A stretch of 64,000 nt of DNA from Serratia sp. FDAARGOS_506. Lineage in GTDB: Bacteria; Pseudomonadota; Gammaproteobacteria; Enterobacterales; Enterobacteriaceae. The notes under the pieces were generated by a model. The model did not search any database and was not told where the DNA came from. It saw only the letters and a program-made list of their open reading frames with translations. The stretch lies in contig NZ_CP033831.1 in NCBI RefSeq assembly GCF_003812745.1, positions 1 to 64,000 on the forward strand, read 5' to 3'. Positions 44,463 through 54,201 of the stretch are shown here, piece by piece. The position numbers were made by a program, and so were the translations under genes. Within the stretch, counting starts at the first letter, position 1. Each line of letters starts with the position of its first letter.

Positions 44463-45269
44463 TTAGCCGTGCGTCAGGGCAGTCAACCACTGCTGAATTT
44501 CCGCACCGTGATTGTCATACAGCAGCTTGAGGCTCATCACCAGCGAGACGATCACGATCATCGGCCGAATCAGCTTCTGCCCGCGCGTCAGCACCATGTG
44601 CGCCCCGAGACGCGCCCCCAACACCTGCCCCACCAGCATCACCAGACCGATGCTCCACACCACCTTGCCGCCGATGATGAACAGCGCCAGCCCGCCGACG
44701 TTGGAGGTGAAGTTCAGCACCTTGGCATGCGCCGTGGACTTGGCGAGGTTAAAGCCACACAGCGTCACATAGGCCAACGCGTAAAACGATCCGGCGCCGG
44801 GGCCGAAGAAACCGTCGTAAAACCCGACGCAACCGCCGGCCACCAGCCCAAACGGCAGAGCGCCAAGGCGACGTTGACGATCTTCCTCACCCAGGCGCGG
44901 CATCAGCAGGAAGTAGAGACCGATGCCGATCACCAACAGCGGCAACATCTGCCGCAGCAAATCGGCGCGCATATGCTGCACCAGAATGGCGCCGGCGATC
45001 GAGCCGATCAGCGTCAGAAAAATCGTCAGCTTCTGGTCGTTGAGGTTCACCGCTCGCCGACGAATGAAGTACAGACTGGCGGAGAAAGAGCCGCCGACCG
45101 ACTGCAGCTTATTGGTCGCCAGCGCCTGCGCCGGAGGAACCCCCACTGCCAGCAAGGCCGGCACCGTCAGTAATCCGCCGCCGCCGGCGATGGAGTCGAT
45201 AAACCCCGCCAGCAGCGCTACCGCAAACAACACCCCGAGCATTTCGGGGCCAATGACGAACCAGTCCAT
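44463..45269 (-). CDS. yfcA: TSUP-family membrane transporter YfcA
   Basis: A 268-residue inner-membrane protein of the TauE/SafE (TSUP) family with about eight TM segments. The duplicated loop motif shows as FIDSIAGGGGLLTVPALLA near residue 25 and GFYDGFFGPGAGSFYALAYV near 150. TSUP proteins carry sulfur-containing anions; the YfcA substrate is unknown. It follows mepA by 3 bp and probably belongs to the same transcript. Confidence 0.94.
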   Translation of the reverse strand: MDWFVIGPEMLGVLFAVALLAGFIDSIAGGGGLLTVPALLAVGVPPAQALATNKLQSVGGSFSASLYFIRRRAVNLNDQKLTIFLTLIGSIAGAILVQHMRADLLRQMLPLLVIGIGLYFLLMPRLGEEDRQRRLGALPFGLVAGGCVGFYDGFFGPGAGSFYALAYVTLCGFNLAKSTAHAKVLNFTSNVGGLALFIIGGKVVWSIGLVMLVGQVLGARLGAHMVLTRGQKLIRPMIVIVSLVMSLKLLYDNHGAEIQQWLTALTHG

Positions 45270-45272
45270 GTG

Positions 45273-46100
45273 TTATTCCGCTGAGAAATGGTGATCCAGC
45301 AATGCCTGACAAGTAGGCGGTAACGGCGGCGGCACGGATTTGCCCGGCTTCGCGTTCGGCTGATGCGGCACGAACCAGCTCGCCAGTTCGGCGCCGCAGC
45401 CGTCGCCCGGCGGCGGCGTATCCTGCTCCTGGCACTCCAGGCTGCCGGCCGGGCAGCGCAGACGCACGTGCATGTGCGCGCGATGGCCGAACCACGGGCG
45501 CACCTTGTGCAGCCAGGCGCGATCGGCGCCGGCGTCCAGGCACAGACGCTGCTTGATCGCCGGGTTGACGAAGATGCGCGTCACGTCCGCATCCTGCGCC
45601 GCCAGTTTGATCAGCGACTCAATCTGCGGTTGCCATTGGCTGGCCACCACCTGCTTGCCGTCCCCCGACACCAGGTCGATCGGCTGCGGCTTGAGCAATT
45701 GCTGCGCGCTCCAGCGTTGGCGCGGCAGCTGCAGCCAGATGTCGACGTCGAGCCCAGACTGGTGGCTGGCGTGGCCGCTGCTGAAGCGCCCGCCGGCCGG
45801 CATCGCCATGTCGCCGATCAGCACCGTGCCCAGCGCTTTCTGGTTCGCTTTGCTGCTGAGGCGCTGAATAAACGCCAGCAGATCCGGGTGGCCGAAATAG
45901 CGGCGCTGGTCGGTACGCATCACCTGATAGTTCGGTGAGTTCAGCGGCAACGGCTGGGCGCCAATGACGCAGCCGTTGGCAAAACCACCCACCGCCTGCG
46001 GCGCGCCGGCCACCGGGTGATCGATCTTCTGCCACGGCGTCAGCGCCATGGCGGAGGCGGAGGCCGTCAGGGCCACCAGGCCCAACATCCAGTTTTTCAT
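45273..46100 (-). CDS. mepA: Murein DD-endopeptidase MepA
   Basis: A 275-residue periplasmic LAS-type zinc peptidase. Signal peptide [14 protein letters not shown]; zinc motif [17 protein letters not shown] near residue 110 and [13 protein letters not shown] near 210. Conserved cysteines ([27 protein letters not shown]) form disulfides in this family. It cleaves D-Ala-mDAP crosslinks in peptidoglycan. Five bp separate it from aroC. Confidence 0.95.
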   Translation of the reverse strand: MKNWMLGLVALTASASAMALTPWQKIDHPVAGAPQAVGGFANGCVIGAQPLPLNSPNYQVMRTDQRRYFGHPDLLAFIQRLSSKANQKALGTVLIGDMAMPAGGRFSSGHASHQSGLDVDIWLQLPRQRWSAQQLLKPQPIDLVSGDGKQVVASQWQPQIESLIKLAAQDADVTRIFVNPAIKQRLCLDAGADRAWLHKVRPWFGHRAHMHVRLRCPAGSLECQEQDTPPPGDGCGAELASWFVPHQPNAKPGKSVPPPLPPTCQALLDHHFSAE

Positions 46101-46105
46101 GGCGA

Positions 46106-47191
46106 TTACCAGCGAGGCACGTCGGAAACCACATCACCGTTTTGCGCACGCTGGCGCAGCAGGTGATCCATCAGCACGATCGCCATCATCGCTTCGGCGA
46201 TCGGCACGGCGCGGATGCCCACGCACGGATCGTGGCGGCCACGGGTGACCATTTCCACCGCTTCACCCTGGCGATTGATGGTGCGGCCCGGCACCATAAT
46301 GCTGGAAGTCGGCTTCAGCGCCAGGTGCGCGATCACCGGTTGGCCGCTGCTGATACCGCCGAGAATGCCGCCGGCATGATTGCTCTGGAAGCCTTCCGGA
46401 GTAATTTCGTCGCGGTTTTCGCTGCCGCGTTTGGTCACCACGGCGAACCCGTCGCCGATCTCCACGCCTTTCACCGCATTGATGCTCATCAGCGCGTGCG
46501 CCAGATCGGCGTCGAGACGATCAAACACCGGCTCGCCCAGGCCAACCGGCACGTTTTCAGCGATCACGCTGACCTTGGCACCGATGGAGTCGCCCTCTTT
46601 TTTCAGCGCGCGCATCAGTTCGTCCAGCGCTTCCAGTTTGTCCGGATCCGGGCAGAAGAACGGGTTCTGCTCGACCTGATCCCAATCTTTCAGCTCGCAG
46701 GTCACGTCACCGATCTGCGCCAAATAGCCACGCACTTGCACGCCGAACTTCTGCTGCAGGTATTTCTTGGCGATAGCGCCCGCCGCGACGCGCATGGCGG
46801 TTTCACGCGCCGAAGAACGGCCGCCGCCGCGATAATCGCGCAGGCCGTATTTTTGCTCGTAGGTGTAGTCGGCATGCCCCGGGCGGAACACGTCTTTGAT
46901 GGCGCTGTAGTCTTGCGAGCGCTGATCGGTGTTCTCAATGATCAAACCGATGCTGGTGCCGGTGGTCACGCCTTCGAATACGCCGGAGAGAATGCGCACC
47001 TGATCCGGTTCGCGGCGCTGGGTGGTGTAACGCGAGGTGCCCGGACGACGGCGGTCCAGATCGTGCTGCAAATCGGCTTCGGTGAGCGGAATGCCGGGCG
47101 GCACGCCGTCGACGATACAACCCAGCGCCACCCCGTGAGATTCACCGAAGGTGGTGACGCGGAAAATCTGCCCAATACTGTTTCCTGCCAT
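46106..47191 (-). CDS. aroC: Chorismate synthase AroC
   Basis: A 361-residue FMN-dependent enzyme. [20 protein letters not shown] is the N-terminal signature; [18 protein letters not shown] near residue 120 and GGISSGQPV near 270 bind substrate and flavin. It converts EPSP to chorismate in aromatic synthesis. Start 47191 is preferred over the preceding ATG at 47194. It sits between prmB and mepA on one strand, as in E. coli. Confidence 0.97.
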   Translation of the reverse strand: MAGNSIGQIFRVTTFGESHGVALGCIVDGVPPGIPLTEADLQHDLDRRRPGTSRYTTQRREPDQVRILSGVFEGVTTGTSIGLIIENTDQRSQDYSAIKDVFRPGHADYTYEQKYGLRDYRGGGRSSARETAMRVAAGAIAKKYLQQKFGVQVRGYLAQIGDVTCELKDWDQVEQNPFFCPDPDKLEALDELMRALKKEGDSIGAKVSVIAENVPVGLGEPVFDRLDADLAHALMSINAVKGVEIGDGFAVVTKRGSENRDEITPEGFQSNHAGGILGGISSGQPVIAHLALKPTSSIMVPGRTINRQGEAVEMVTRGRHDPCVGIRAVPIAEAMMAIVLMDHLLRQRAQNGDVVSDVPRW

Positions 47192-47256
47192 CACGGCTCC
47201 TTACCGTTAGTCTTTTATCGTTATAAGGCCCGCCGCGCGGGCCCTGGAAATGCGGC

Positions 47257-48189
47257 TTAGCTGCGATAGAGGCTGAAGTGTTCCTTGCAATCCACCAGTT
47301 GCTGTTTGGTCAGCATGAACACGCCGTCGCCGCCGTTTTCAAACTCCAGCCAGGTGAACGGAATGTCCGGATATTGATCCATCAGGTGTACCATGCTGTT
47401 GCCCACTTCACAAATCAGTACGCCGTCGTCGGTCAGGTAATCCGGCGCGCAGGCCAGGATGCGGCGCACCAGCTTCAGGCCGTCGCTGCCCGCCGCCAGG
47501 CCCAGCTCCGGCTCGAAGCGGAACTCCTGCGGCAGATCGGACATGTCTTCCGCATCGACGTACGGCGGGTTAGTGACGATCAGATCGTACTGGATCGCGG
47601 GAACGTCGCGGAACAGATCGGAACGGATCGGGATCACCTGGTGTTCGACGCCATGCGCCTGAATGTTGCGCTCGGTCACCGCCAGCACGTCGCTGGAGAT
47701 GTCCACCGCGTCCACTTCCGCTTCCGGGAAAGCGTAACCGCAGGCGATGGCGATGCAACCGCTGCCGGTGCACATGTCGAGGATGTGGCGTGGCGGGTGT
47801 GGGATCAGCGCGCTGAACCGATCGTTGATCAACTCGCCGATCGGCGAACGCGGCACCAGCACGCGCTCGTCGACGTAGAATTCCATGCCGCAGAACCAAG
47901 CCTTGTTGGTCAGGTAGGCGACCGGGATGCGCTCGTTGACGCGGCGGATCACGCGTTCAACGATGCGATGGCGCTCGCTGGAGGTCAGACGGGCGGTGTG
48001 CATGTCCTCCGGGATGTCCAACGGCAGGAACAGGCTTGGCAGCACCAATTGCACCGCTTCGTCCCACGGATTATCGGTTCCGTGACCATAGTAGATATTG
48101 GCGGCGTTGAAGCGGCTTACCGTCCAGCGCAGCATATCTTGAATGGTGTGCAGTTCGTTCACTGCTTCGTCGACGAAAATTTTGTCCAA
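47257..48189 (-). CDS. prmB: Ribosomal protein uL3 glutamine methyltransferase PrmB (TTG start)
   Basis: A 310-residue SAM methyltransferase that N5-methylates Gln150 of ribosomal protein uL3. It has [19 protein letters not shown] and the catalytic [11 protein letters not shown]. The start is placed at TTG 48189 because [12 protein letters not shown] is the family N terminus and an ideal GGAGG RBS lies 5 bp upstream. A longer ATG-initiated frame to 48318 would add 43 Arg-rich residues without family support. It is divergent from smrB. Confidence 0.94.
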   Translation of the reverse strand: MDKIFVDEAVNELHTIQDMLRWTVSRFNAANIYYGHGTDNPWDEAVQLVLPSLFLPLDIPEDMHTARLTSSERHRIVERVIRRVNERIPVAYLTNKAWFCGMEFYVDERVLVPRSPIGELINDRFSALIPHPPRHILDMCTGSGCIAIACGYAFPEAEVDAVDISSDVLAVTERNIQAHGVEHQVIPIRSDLFRDVPAIQYDLIVTNPPYVDAEDMSDLPQEFRFEPELGLAAGSDGLKLVRRILACAPDYLTDDGVLICEVGNSMVHLMDQYPDIPFTWLEFENGGDGVFMLTKQQLVDCKEHFSLYRS

Positions 48190-48359
48190 TTTGCCCTCCG
48201 GCAGGCGCTGTGTTTCATGATTTAGCCGCATAGTTTGCCATGAAGCCCGCGACAAATCACGCTTGCCCCTCGCGCTTTTCACTCTGGCCCGAGTTTTGCG
48301 TCGACAGCGCTCGTTCACAAGGTAAACTAGCGAAATAAACGATTTCCGGTGAATGAAGC

Positions 48360-48890
48360 ATGAAGAACAAGCCCCCTCTGAGCAAAGACGAACAACAGCT
48401 CTTCAGAGAGTCGGTGGCGGGCGCGAAAAAGCTGCGCCAGGACACCATCGTCCACCGCCCGCCGAAACCCAAGGTCAAACAGATTGCCCCGCAGCGCCTG
48501 CTGCAGGAGCAGGTCGATGCCAGCTATTATTTTTCAGATGAATACCAGCCGCAGCTGGAAGAAGAAGGCCCGACGCGCTATGTGCGCCCCGGCAGCAGCC
48601 CGTATGAGCTGAAGAAGCTGCGACGCGGCGATTATTCGCCGGAGCTGTTTCTCGATTTGCACGGCCTGACCCAACTGCAGGCCAAACAGGAGCTGGGGGC
48701 GCTGATCGCCGCCTGCAAACGCGAACACGTGCACTGCGCCTGCGTGATGCACGGGCACGGCAAGCACATTCTCAAACAGCAAACGCCGCTGTGGCTGGCG
48801 CAGCATCCCGACGTGCTGGCGTTCCACCAGGCGCCAAAGGAATGGGGCGGCAACGCCGCCATCCTGCTGTTGGTGGAGCTGGCCGAGTAG
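48360..48890 (+). CDS. smrB: Ribosome rescue endonuclease SmrB
   Basis: A 176-residue SMR-domain protein (E. coli 183). The N-terminal extension ([16 protein letters not shown]) is followed by [19 protein letters not shown] (DLHG) near residue 85 and [12 protein letters not shown] (HGHG) near 125. SmrB cleaves mRNA between collided ribosomes. The C terminus is a few residues shorter than in E. coli (ends LAE). A strong terminator follows. Confidence 0.95.
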   Translation: MKNKPPLSKDEQQLFRESVAGAKKLRQDTIVHRPPKPKVKQIAPQRLLQEQVDASYYFSDEYQPQLEEEGPTRYVRPGSSPYELKKLRRGDYSPELFLDLHGLTQLQAKQELGALIAACKREHVHCACVMHGHGKHILKQQTPLWLAQHPDVLAFHQAPKEWGGNAAILLLVELAE

Positions 48891-48903
48891 AGCCGCAGAA
48901 ACG

Positions 48904-48934
48904 ACTCAGGGCGATGTCAGACATCGCCCTGAGT
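48904..48934. terminator. 14-bp-stem terminator between smrB and sixA
   Basis: ACTCAGGGCGATGT and ACATCGCCCTGAGT pair perfectly with loop CAG, followed by TTATT. It lies between convergent genes and should work for smrB at least. Confidence 0.85.
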
Positions 48935-48957
48935 TTATTCCGCACCGCATCCGCGGC

Positions 48958-49440
48958 TCACACTTTGGCCATTACCTGCGACGGGCTGACCTGCCATTCA
49001 AACTTGCCGTAACTGCCGTCCGCCGGCAGATCGACGTTGGCGATCGCCGAGGTCGCGAACATCGGCGGGCACTCGCCCGGGCACAGTTCAGCCACCAGAT
49101 ACCCCACCAGCGGCAGGTGCGACACGATCAGCACCGAGCTCACCCCTTGCATCGCCAGCGCCTGCAGATAGCTGCCGACTTGTTCGGCGTTGCCGCCCGG
49201 CGTCAGCTCGGGCAGCACTTCTTCGCCCTCCGGCAGCGTCAAAGCTTCGCGCACCGTCGCCAGCGTCTGTTCGGCCCGCAGATAGGGGCTGACCAGCACG
49301 CGTTCAATATCCACAGACTTGGTGTTCAACCAGGCCGCCATCTGACGGGACTCGTCGCGGCCGCATAGGGTAAGGGGCCTTACCGCATCGCTGGCTGCTT
49401 CGAGCGCCGCCTCTCCGTGACGCATAATCAAAACTTGCAT
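48958..49440 (-). CDS. sixA: Phosphohistidine phosphatase SixA
   Basis: A 160-residue histidine-phosphatase-superfamily protein. The RHG motif is in IMRHGEAAL at the N terminus; the second catalytic His is in IVSHLPLVGYL near residue 105. SixA removes phosphate from His in the NPr/PTS-Ntr system (and ArcB reported earlier). Its start is followed upstream by an unusual 388-bp spacer before fadJ. Confidence 0.95.
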   Translation of the reverse strand: MQVLIMRHGEAALEAASDAVRPLTLCGRDESRQMAAWLNTKSVDIERVLVSPYLRAEQTLATVREALTLPEGEEVLPELTPGGNAEQVGSYLQALAMQGVSSVLIVSHLPLVGYLVAELCPGECPPMFATSAIANVDLPADGSYGKFEWQVSPSQVMAKV

Positions 49441-49768
49441 ATTGCACCGCTGTTGTTGACAAAGTAACGCTATACAGAAACGCCGTGCGTGCTGTACCGC
49501 CGAGTTTTACAACCCAAAGCCAAAGCTTTAAAACGATAACGCGCCGTCTCTTTATGGCGGCCGGGCATTTTGCCTGAAAGTTTGCCTAAAGAAAACGCTG
49601 TTTTTTACAGCAACCCTCCCAAGGCAAACCTCGATTGCTCACAGAACAATCAATTCAACGGGTTAAATTTTAACCTTGCCGCCATGAAATTTATTGATGG
49701 CGGTCAAGCTAACTTACCGCTGCCTTCGCCTCGCTGTACAGCCTCACCGGCTGACGCTGTTGCAAGGA

Positions 49769-49782
49769 GTGATGGCGATCAC
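49769..49782. promoter_or_regulatory. CRP-like dyad near the fadJ 3' end
   Basis: GTGA-TGGCGA-TCAC is a perfect core match to the CRP half-sites with 6-bp spacing; the flanking A on both sides fits partly. It is about 330 bp from sixA, so which promoter it serves is unclear. Confidence 0.45.
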
Positions 49783-49785
49783 AAC

Positions 49786-49821
49786 GCGGCCCTGTTGCAA
49801 CTATAGTGCAAATCGGGCCGC
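49786..49821 (-). repeat. Nested stem-loop after fadJ
   Basis: GCGGCCC/GGGCCGC encloses TTGCA/TGCAA with loop ACTATAG. It begins 8 bp beyond the fadJ stop. There is no U-tract, so it may define the fadI-fadJ mRNA end. Confidence 0.6.
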
Positions 49822-49828
49822 CCTGCGT

Positions 49829-51997
49829 TCAGCTCCCCAGCGGGTAAAAGCGTTCGCCCTGTTGCGCCATGCGCTGCAGGCGCTCGCACGGGGCGAAGTG
49901 CTCACCGTGCTGCTGACGCAGATATTCCAACGTCTTCACCACTTTTTCTGCGCCGAGCTCGTCCATATAGCGGAACGGGCCGCCGAGGAACGGCGGGAAA
50001 CCGATGCCGAACACCGCGCCGATGTCGCCGTCGCGCGCGCTGCGGATCACGCCTTCATCCAGGCAGCGTGCCGCTTCGTTCAGCATCATCATCACGCAGC
50101 GCTGAGCGACGGTCGCCGGCAACATGTGCGCCTTCGGCGTGACGCCAAGCAGCGTATATAATGAGGTATCCGCACGTTTACGCCGCTGCCGCTGCTGCCC
50201 TTCGCTCGGGTAGAGATAGAAGCCGCGGCCGTTCTTGCGCCCTTTACGCCCGTCTTTCAGCACCGCATCGAACGCAGCCGGCGCAGCGAAGCGCGGCCCC
50301 AGTGCCTCGACCAATACCGGGATGATTTTAGTGCCGACGTCGATGCCCACTTCATCCAGCAGGGTAATTGGGCCAACCGGGAAACCGAAGTCCACCAACG
50401 CCTTGTCCAGCGACTCAATCGGCTCGCCTTCCAGCAGGCAGCGCGCCGCTTCATTAATGTACGGCGCCAGTATGCGGTTGACATAAAAACCGGCGCTGTC
50501 GCCCACCACGATGGCGGTCTTGCCCTGTTTGTGCGCCAACGCCACGGTAGTGGCGATGGTCTCTTCGCTGGTGCCGGCGTGCGGGATCACTTCCACCAGC
50601 GGCATCTTGTCCACCGGGCTGAAGTAGTGCAGCCCAATCACCTGCTGCGGCCGCTGGGCCTTTTCGGCGATGCGGCCGATTGGCAGAGAGGAGGTATTGG
50701 AGGCGAACACGGTATGCGGCGCGCAGTTCGCTTCAACCTCGGCCACCATCTGCTGCTTCAGCGCCAAATCTTCAAACACCGCCTCGACCACAAGATCCAC
50801 CTGTTCAAAACCGGTGTAATCGGTAGAGCCGGAGATCAGCATCATCTGTTTTTGCCGCTCCGCCGGGCGCATGCGCTTGCTGCGTACCCGTTTGCCGAGC
50901 ACGTCCCAGCTGTATTTCAGCGCGTGATTGATGCCGGTTTCATTGATGTCTTTGATACGAACCGGCAACCCCCCGCGAGTGGCGGTGACACAGGCGATGC
51001 CGCCGCCCATCAGACCGCCGCCGAGAATACCGACGCGATGCAGGGCGTGTGGCCGAGCATTGCCGCCCCGCTCTTTTTTCAGCGCGGTGGAGGCGAAGAA
51101 CAGGCTACGAAGCGCCGCCGACTGCGGCGTCATCGCCAGCTCGCCAAAGGCGCGCGCTTCGGCCTCATAGCCACTGGCGCTGCCGTGATCCAGCCCAGTG
51201 CGGACCACCTGAATGATGCGATCCGCCGCCGGATAGTTGCCGTGGGTTTTCGCCAACGTTTTCTTACGCACGATGCTGAACAGCAGATTTCTGCCCAGCG
51301 GGCCGTTGAGCAGGCGATCCTGCCACGGCAGCTCGCGCTGATGCTTCCAACCCTGTTTCACCCGCTCGACGGCGGTCTGCAACAGAATCGACTGTGGTAC
51401 GGCGTCGTCCACCAATCCCATGCGCAGCGCCTGGCGGGCGCGAACATGCTTGCCGGTCAGGATCATGTCCAGCGCTTTGGCGGCGCCGACCAGACGTGGC
51501 AGGCGTTGCGTGCCGCCGGAGCCCGGCAGCAGGCCCAGCTGCACTTCCGGCAGGCCGAGCGCGGTTTTGTCATCCAGCGAGCAGACGCGGCCGTGGCAGG
51601 CCAGCGCCAATTCAAGGCCACCGCCCAGACAGGCCCCGTGAATGGCCGCTACCACCGGTACCGGGAAAGCGGCGATCTGCGCCAGCGTACTCTGCCCTTT
51701 CTTGGCCAGCGTTTCCGCCTCTTTGGCACTGGTGCAGGCGGCGATCATGGTGATGTCGGCGCCGGCAATAAATGAGTCCGGCTTGCCGGAAACGATCACC
51801 AACCCTTCCAGCGCGGTATGCTGCTGCGCCCGGATCAGCACGTCGTTTACCTGTTCGACGAACTCGGCCTTGAGCGTATTCACCTTTTCACCCGGCACGT
51901 CGATGGTGATCACACCGATGTTGTCGGGACGGATCGTCAGCTGAAAGGCCGACGGTTTGGCGCGCTGTTCGTGCAATGCGTTTTCGACGCTCATCAT
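49829..51997 (-). CDS. fadJ: Fatty acid oxidation complex alpha subunit FadJ
   Basis: A 722-residue bifunctional protein. The N-terminal enoyl-CoA hydratase half has [19 protein letters not shown] and [20 protein letters not shown] (each in part). The 3-hydroxyacyl-CoA dehydrogenase half starts at [13 protein letters not shown] near residue 320 and has [14 protein letters not shown]. With FadI it forms the alternative (anaerobic) beta-oxidation complex. Start ATG 51997 overlaps the fadI TGA; a second ATG at 51994 is possible. Confidence 0.96.
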   Translation of the reverse strand: MMSVENALHEQRAKPSAFQLTIRPDNIGVITIDVPGEKVNTLKAEFVEQVNDVLIRAQQHTALEGLVIVSGKPDSFIAGADITMIAACTSAKEAETLAKKGQSTLAQIAAFPVPVVAAIHGACLGGGLELALACHGRVCSLDDKTALGLPEVQLGLLPGSGGTQRLPRLVGAAKALDMILTGKHVRARQALRMGLVDDAVPQSILLQTAVERVKQGWKHQRELPWQDRLLNGPLGRNLLFSIVRKKTLAKTHGNYPAADRIIQVVRTGLDHGSASGYEAEARAFGELAMTPQSAALRSLFFASTALKKERGGNARPHALHRVGILGGGLMGGGIACVTATRGGLPVRIKDINETGINHALKYSWDVLGKRVRSKRMRPAERQKQMMLISGSTDYTGFEQVDLVVEAVFEDLALKQQMVAEVEANCAPHTVFASNTSSLPIGRIAEKAQRPQQVIGLHYFSPVDKMPLVEVIPHAGTSEETIATTVALAHKQGKTAIVVGDSAGFYVNRILAPYINEAARCLLEGEPIESLDKALVDFGFPVGPITLLDEVGIDVGTKIIPVLVEALGPRFAAPAAFDAVLKDGRKGRKNGRGFYLYPSEGQQRQRRKRADTSLYTLLGVTPKAHMLPATVAQRCVMMMLNEAARCLDEGVIRSARDGDIGAVFGIGFPPFLGGPFRYMDELGAEKVVKTLEYLRQQHGEHFAPCERLQRMAQQGERFYPLGS

Positions 51998-53304
51998 TCC
52001 ACCTCCACGATCATCGCGGCCCCTAACCCGCCGGCGGCGCAGGCGGTGGTCAGACCCAGCCCGCCGCCGCGGCGTTTCAGCTCATGCAGCGTCTGGGTGA
52101 CCATGCGCGCGCCAGTGGCGGCGAACGGGTGGCCATAGGCGATAGAACCACCCAGTACGTTGAACTTGTCCATGTCCACCTCGCCGATCGCCTGGCTGCG
52201 GCCCAGCTTCTCGCGGGCGAATTCTTCACTGGCGAACATCTTCAGGTTGGCCAGCGTTTGCGCGGCGAAGGCTTCATGCATATCGATGAGCGTCAGATCG
52301 GCCAGGCCGATGCCGGCGCGATCCAGCGCCAGCGGCGTGGCGTAGGAAGGCCCCAGCAGCATGTCTTCCCATACGTCGATGGCGGCAAAGGCAAAGCTGC
52401 GCAAATAGCCCAGCGGCTGCAGCCCCAGCTCTTTGGCGCGCGATTCGCTCATCATCAGCACCGCCGCCGCGCCGTCGGTCAGCGGTGTGCTGTTGGCCGC
52501 GGTGACGCTGCCGTGCTTGCGATCGAACGCCGGCTTCAGCTTGGCGTAGGAAGCCAGGCTGGAATCTTTACGGATGTTGTTGTCTTCGGAAAGCGGCGCG
52601 CGGTAAGGCGGCACGTAGGCGGTCATCACCTCATCGCGCAACCACCCCTGCTGCCAGGCCTTGGCCGCCAGCTCGTGGGAACGGTGCGCCAGCGCATCCT
52701 GCGCCTCGCGGGTAATGCCGTGGCTCTTCGCCATCTGCTCGGCGGTATCGCCCATGCGCAGGCCGGTGGAATACTCCGCCACCGCCGGCGGCACCGGCAT
52801 CAGATCGCGGAATTTCAGCCGGCTGAACAATTTGAGACGCTGCGACAGCGTGCGCGCCTTGTTGACGTCTACCAACGTGCGCGCCAACGCTTTGCTGACG
52901 CCGATCGGCAAGACCGAAGAAGAGTCCGCCCCGCCGGCGATGCCGACGCTGATGCTGCCGGCCATGATGCTCTCCGCCACGTTGGCGATCGCCTGGAAGC
53001 TGGTGGCGCAGGCACGCGACACGCTGTAGGCGTCGGTATGAACGCTCATGCCGGTGCCGAGCACGATTTCACGCGCGATGTTCGGCGCCTCGGGCATTTG
53101 CACCACCTGGCCGAACACCAGCTGTTCGATAAGCTGCGGATCGATACCGCTGCGCGCCAACAGCTCGCTCACCGCCGTTTTCCCTAAGTCCACCGCCGGA
53201 ATGCCGTGATAGGCAGTCGCCTGCTTGGCAAAGGGGGTACGCAGTCCATTCACAATCGCAATGCGGTCACCATGACGGGTCACCAACGGCAGTGCCTTAC
53301 TCAT
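51994..53304 (-). CDS. fadI: 3-ketoacyl-CoA thiolase FadI
   Basis: A 436-residue thiolase, the usual FadI length. The nucleophilic Cys is in [12 protein letters not shown] near residue 99; the His is in [15 protein letters not shown] and the second Cys in [10 protein letters not shown]. The start at 53304 ([14 protein letters not shown]) has an AGGAG RBS; the frame to 53379 runs into the operator region and is rejected. It is first in fadIJ, under a FadR-type site. Confidence 0.96.
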   Translation of the reverse strand: MSKALPLVTRHGDRIAIVNGLRTPFAKQATAYHGIPAVDLGKTAVSELLARSGIDPQLIEQLVFGQVVQMPEAPNIAREIVLGTGMSVHTDAYSVSRACATSFQAIANVAESIMAGSISVGIAGGADSSSVLPIGVSKALARTLVDVNKARTLSQRLKLFSRLKFRDLMPVPPAVAEYSTGLRMGDTAEQMAKSHGITREAQDALAHRSHELAAKAWQQGWLRDEVMTAYVPPYRAPLSEDNNIRKDSSLASYAKLKPAFDRKHGSVTAANSTPLTDGAAAVLMMSESRAKELGLQPLGYLRSFAFAAIDVWEDMLLGPSYATPLALDRAGIGLADLTLIDMHEAFAAQTLANLKMFASEEFAREKLGRSQAIGEVDMDKFNVLGGSIAYGHPFAATGARMVTQTLHELKRRGGGLGLTTACAAGGLGAAMIVEVE

Positions 53305-53344
53305 AAATGCTCCTGAAGAGAATAACGTCAGCGCAATGGGCAGA

Positions 53345-53361
53345 AAGAGGTCTGACCTGAT
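53345..53361 (-). promoter_or_regulatory. FadR-type operator upstream of fadIJ
   Basis: AAGAGGTCTGACCTGAT contains the palindrome AGGTC-T-GACCT, the FadR recognition core. It lies 41-57 bp upstream of fadI. FadR repression of fadIJ is established in E. coli. Confidence 0.7.
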
Positions 53362-53499
53362 GAGGTCATTGTTAACCAAACGGTTACATTTGGCAAACCG
53401 GCAGAGATCAAAACTGCGAGCAGGCGCACTTTCTATCGGGGCGGTGTGGGGAAGGCAATCCCCGGCGCGCGGCAGACGGCGCCGGGGGCAAAGCGGGGA

Positions 53500-53796
53500 T
53501 TAACGCAGGCCGAGCTGGAATATCAGGGTTTCCGCCTGGCAGGCGAAGGTGAAATCGGCCTCCAGTTGCACACCGCCGTCAACCGGTTTAATGCAACTGC
53601 TGATGTCACAAGGATCGGATTCTACCGCGCGCGCCTTTTCGCTCAGGGCGGCCAGCATCGCTTCCGCATCTTGTTGATTGCTGAACACCTGGCTGTAGGA
53701 CGCGGTGCAATCGGTGTTATCCATCACGGTGCCGACATCCACGCAGCAACACGCGGCGGTTTCCTGGGCGCTGCATTTATTAATTGCATCTGACAT
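53500..53796 (-). CDS. yfcZ: YfcZ/YiiS-family protein
   Basis: A 98-residue cytoplasmic protein (E. coli YfcZ 94). It is cysteine-rich: CSAQETAACCCVD at the N terminus, then NTDCTASYS, DPCDISSC and FACQAET. It ends LIFQLGLR as in E. coli. Function unknown; the clustered cysteines suggest metal binding, without evidence. It lies between fadI and fadL, divergent from fadL. Confidence 0.93.
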   Translation of the reverse strand: MSDAINKCSAQETAACCCVDVGTVMDNTDCTASYSQVFSNQQDAEAMLAALSEKARAVESDPCDISSCIKPVDGGVQLEADFTFACQAETLIFQLGLR

Positions 53797-54073
53797 GATT
53801 GGTTCTCCTCAAGGGCCTCGGTTATCAGCCCAAATTGCCGTTTTACTCACCGGCACAAAGCCACAAAATTCTGCAGGTATTTTACGCTTCCACGCCGGTA
53901 ATCACTAGCACTTACTTTTACTGGGTGTTTTAAGTGATGGAAATCACAAATAAAAATGAGCACCTGCTAAGGAATGGTGAGAATTTTGTTATTTACCGCT
54001 GGCTTTTTGTTAAGCGGATCTCTTTTTTGATATCAGGTTGGAAATATTTCAAAAACAAACTTGCAACATCTTC

Positions 54074-54090
54074 ACAGGTCAGACCTATAC
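54074..54090 (+). promoter_or_regulatory. FadR site 1 of fadL
   Basis: ACAGGTCAGACCTATAC holds the AGGTC-A-GACCT palindrome and closely resembles the distal/proximal operator of E. coli fadL, including the CCTATAC that overlaps the -10 region. Confidence 0.75.
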
Positions 54091-54097
54091 TTCAGCC

Positions 54098-54114
54098 ACT
54101 GGTCTGATTTGTCT
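54098..54114 (+). promoter_or_regulatory. FadR site 2 of fadL
   Basis: ACTGGTCTGATTTGTCT matches the second E. coli fadL operator (ACTGGTCTGATTT core). It is 24 bp from site 1, so the two operators lie on nearly the same helix face. Confidence 0.7.
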
Positions 54115-54201
54115 GAACGATAACGGACCCTACAATCCCGCGCTCCTTGTTACCTCGTGTAACAATAGTTTAAATAATAAACACATAAAGAGGTTTTGGT
54201 C

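Larger units (their letters stand above)
49441..49828. other. 388-bp spacer between sixA and fadJ
   Basis: No credible coding region. It holds, from right to left on the minus strand: a nested stem-loop (49786-49821), a CRP-like dyad (49769-49782), a stem-loop CTTG-CCGCCAT / ATGGCGGTCAAG (about 49674-49710), a GGTTAAA/TTTAACC dyad (about 49660-49675), a small U-followed hairpin (49587-49611) and a 12-bp-period TTTGCCT repeat (49569-49587). This could be a long sixA leader or a small RNA gene. Confidence 0.5.
53797..54201. other. 405-bp regulatory region between yfcZ and fadL
   Basis: AT-richer than its surroundings. It contains two FadR-type sites (54074-54114) ahead of fadL, and the yfcZ promoter on the left. 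An 18-codon ORF at 53974-54030 is probably chance. No other structured element was seen. Confidence 0.6.

Noticed and set aside
49570-49806. 78-codon plus-strand ORF in the sixA-fadJ spacer
   Set aside because: No RBS, no recognisable composition, and it crosses several dyad elements; a regulatory or RNA interpretation fits better.
50531-51775. 414-codon ORF opposite fadJ
   Set aside because: Antisense shadow; no domain, and fadJ motifs are complete on the other strand.
53371-53387. ArcA-like repeats (GTTAA, GTTAC) upstream of fadI
   Set aside because: The period is 12 bp and the match is partial; suggestive only.
53974-54030. 18-codon hydrophobic ORF in the fadL upstream region
   Set aside because: The AGGA sequence touches the ATG, leaving no room for ribosome binding, and it lies in an AT-rich control region; probably chance.
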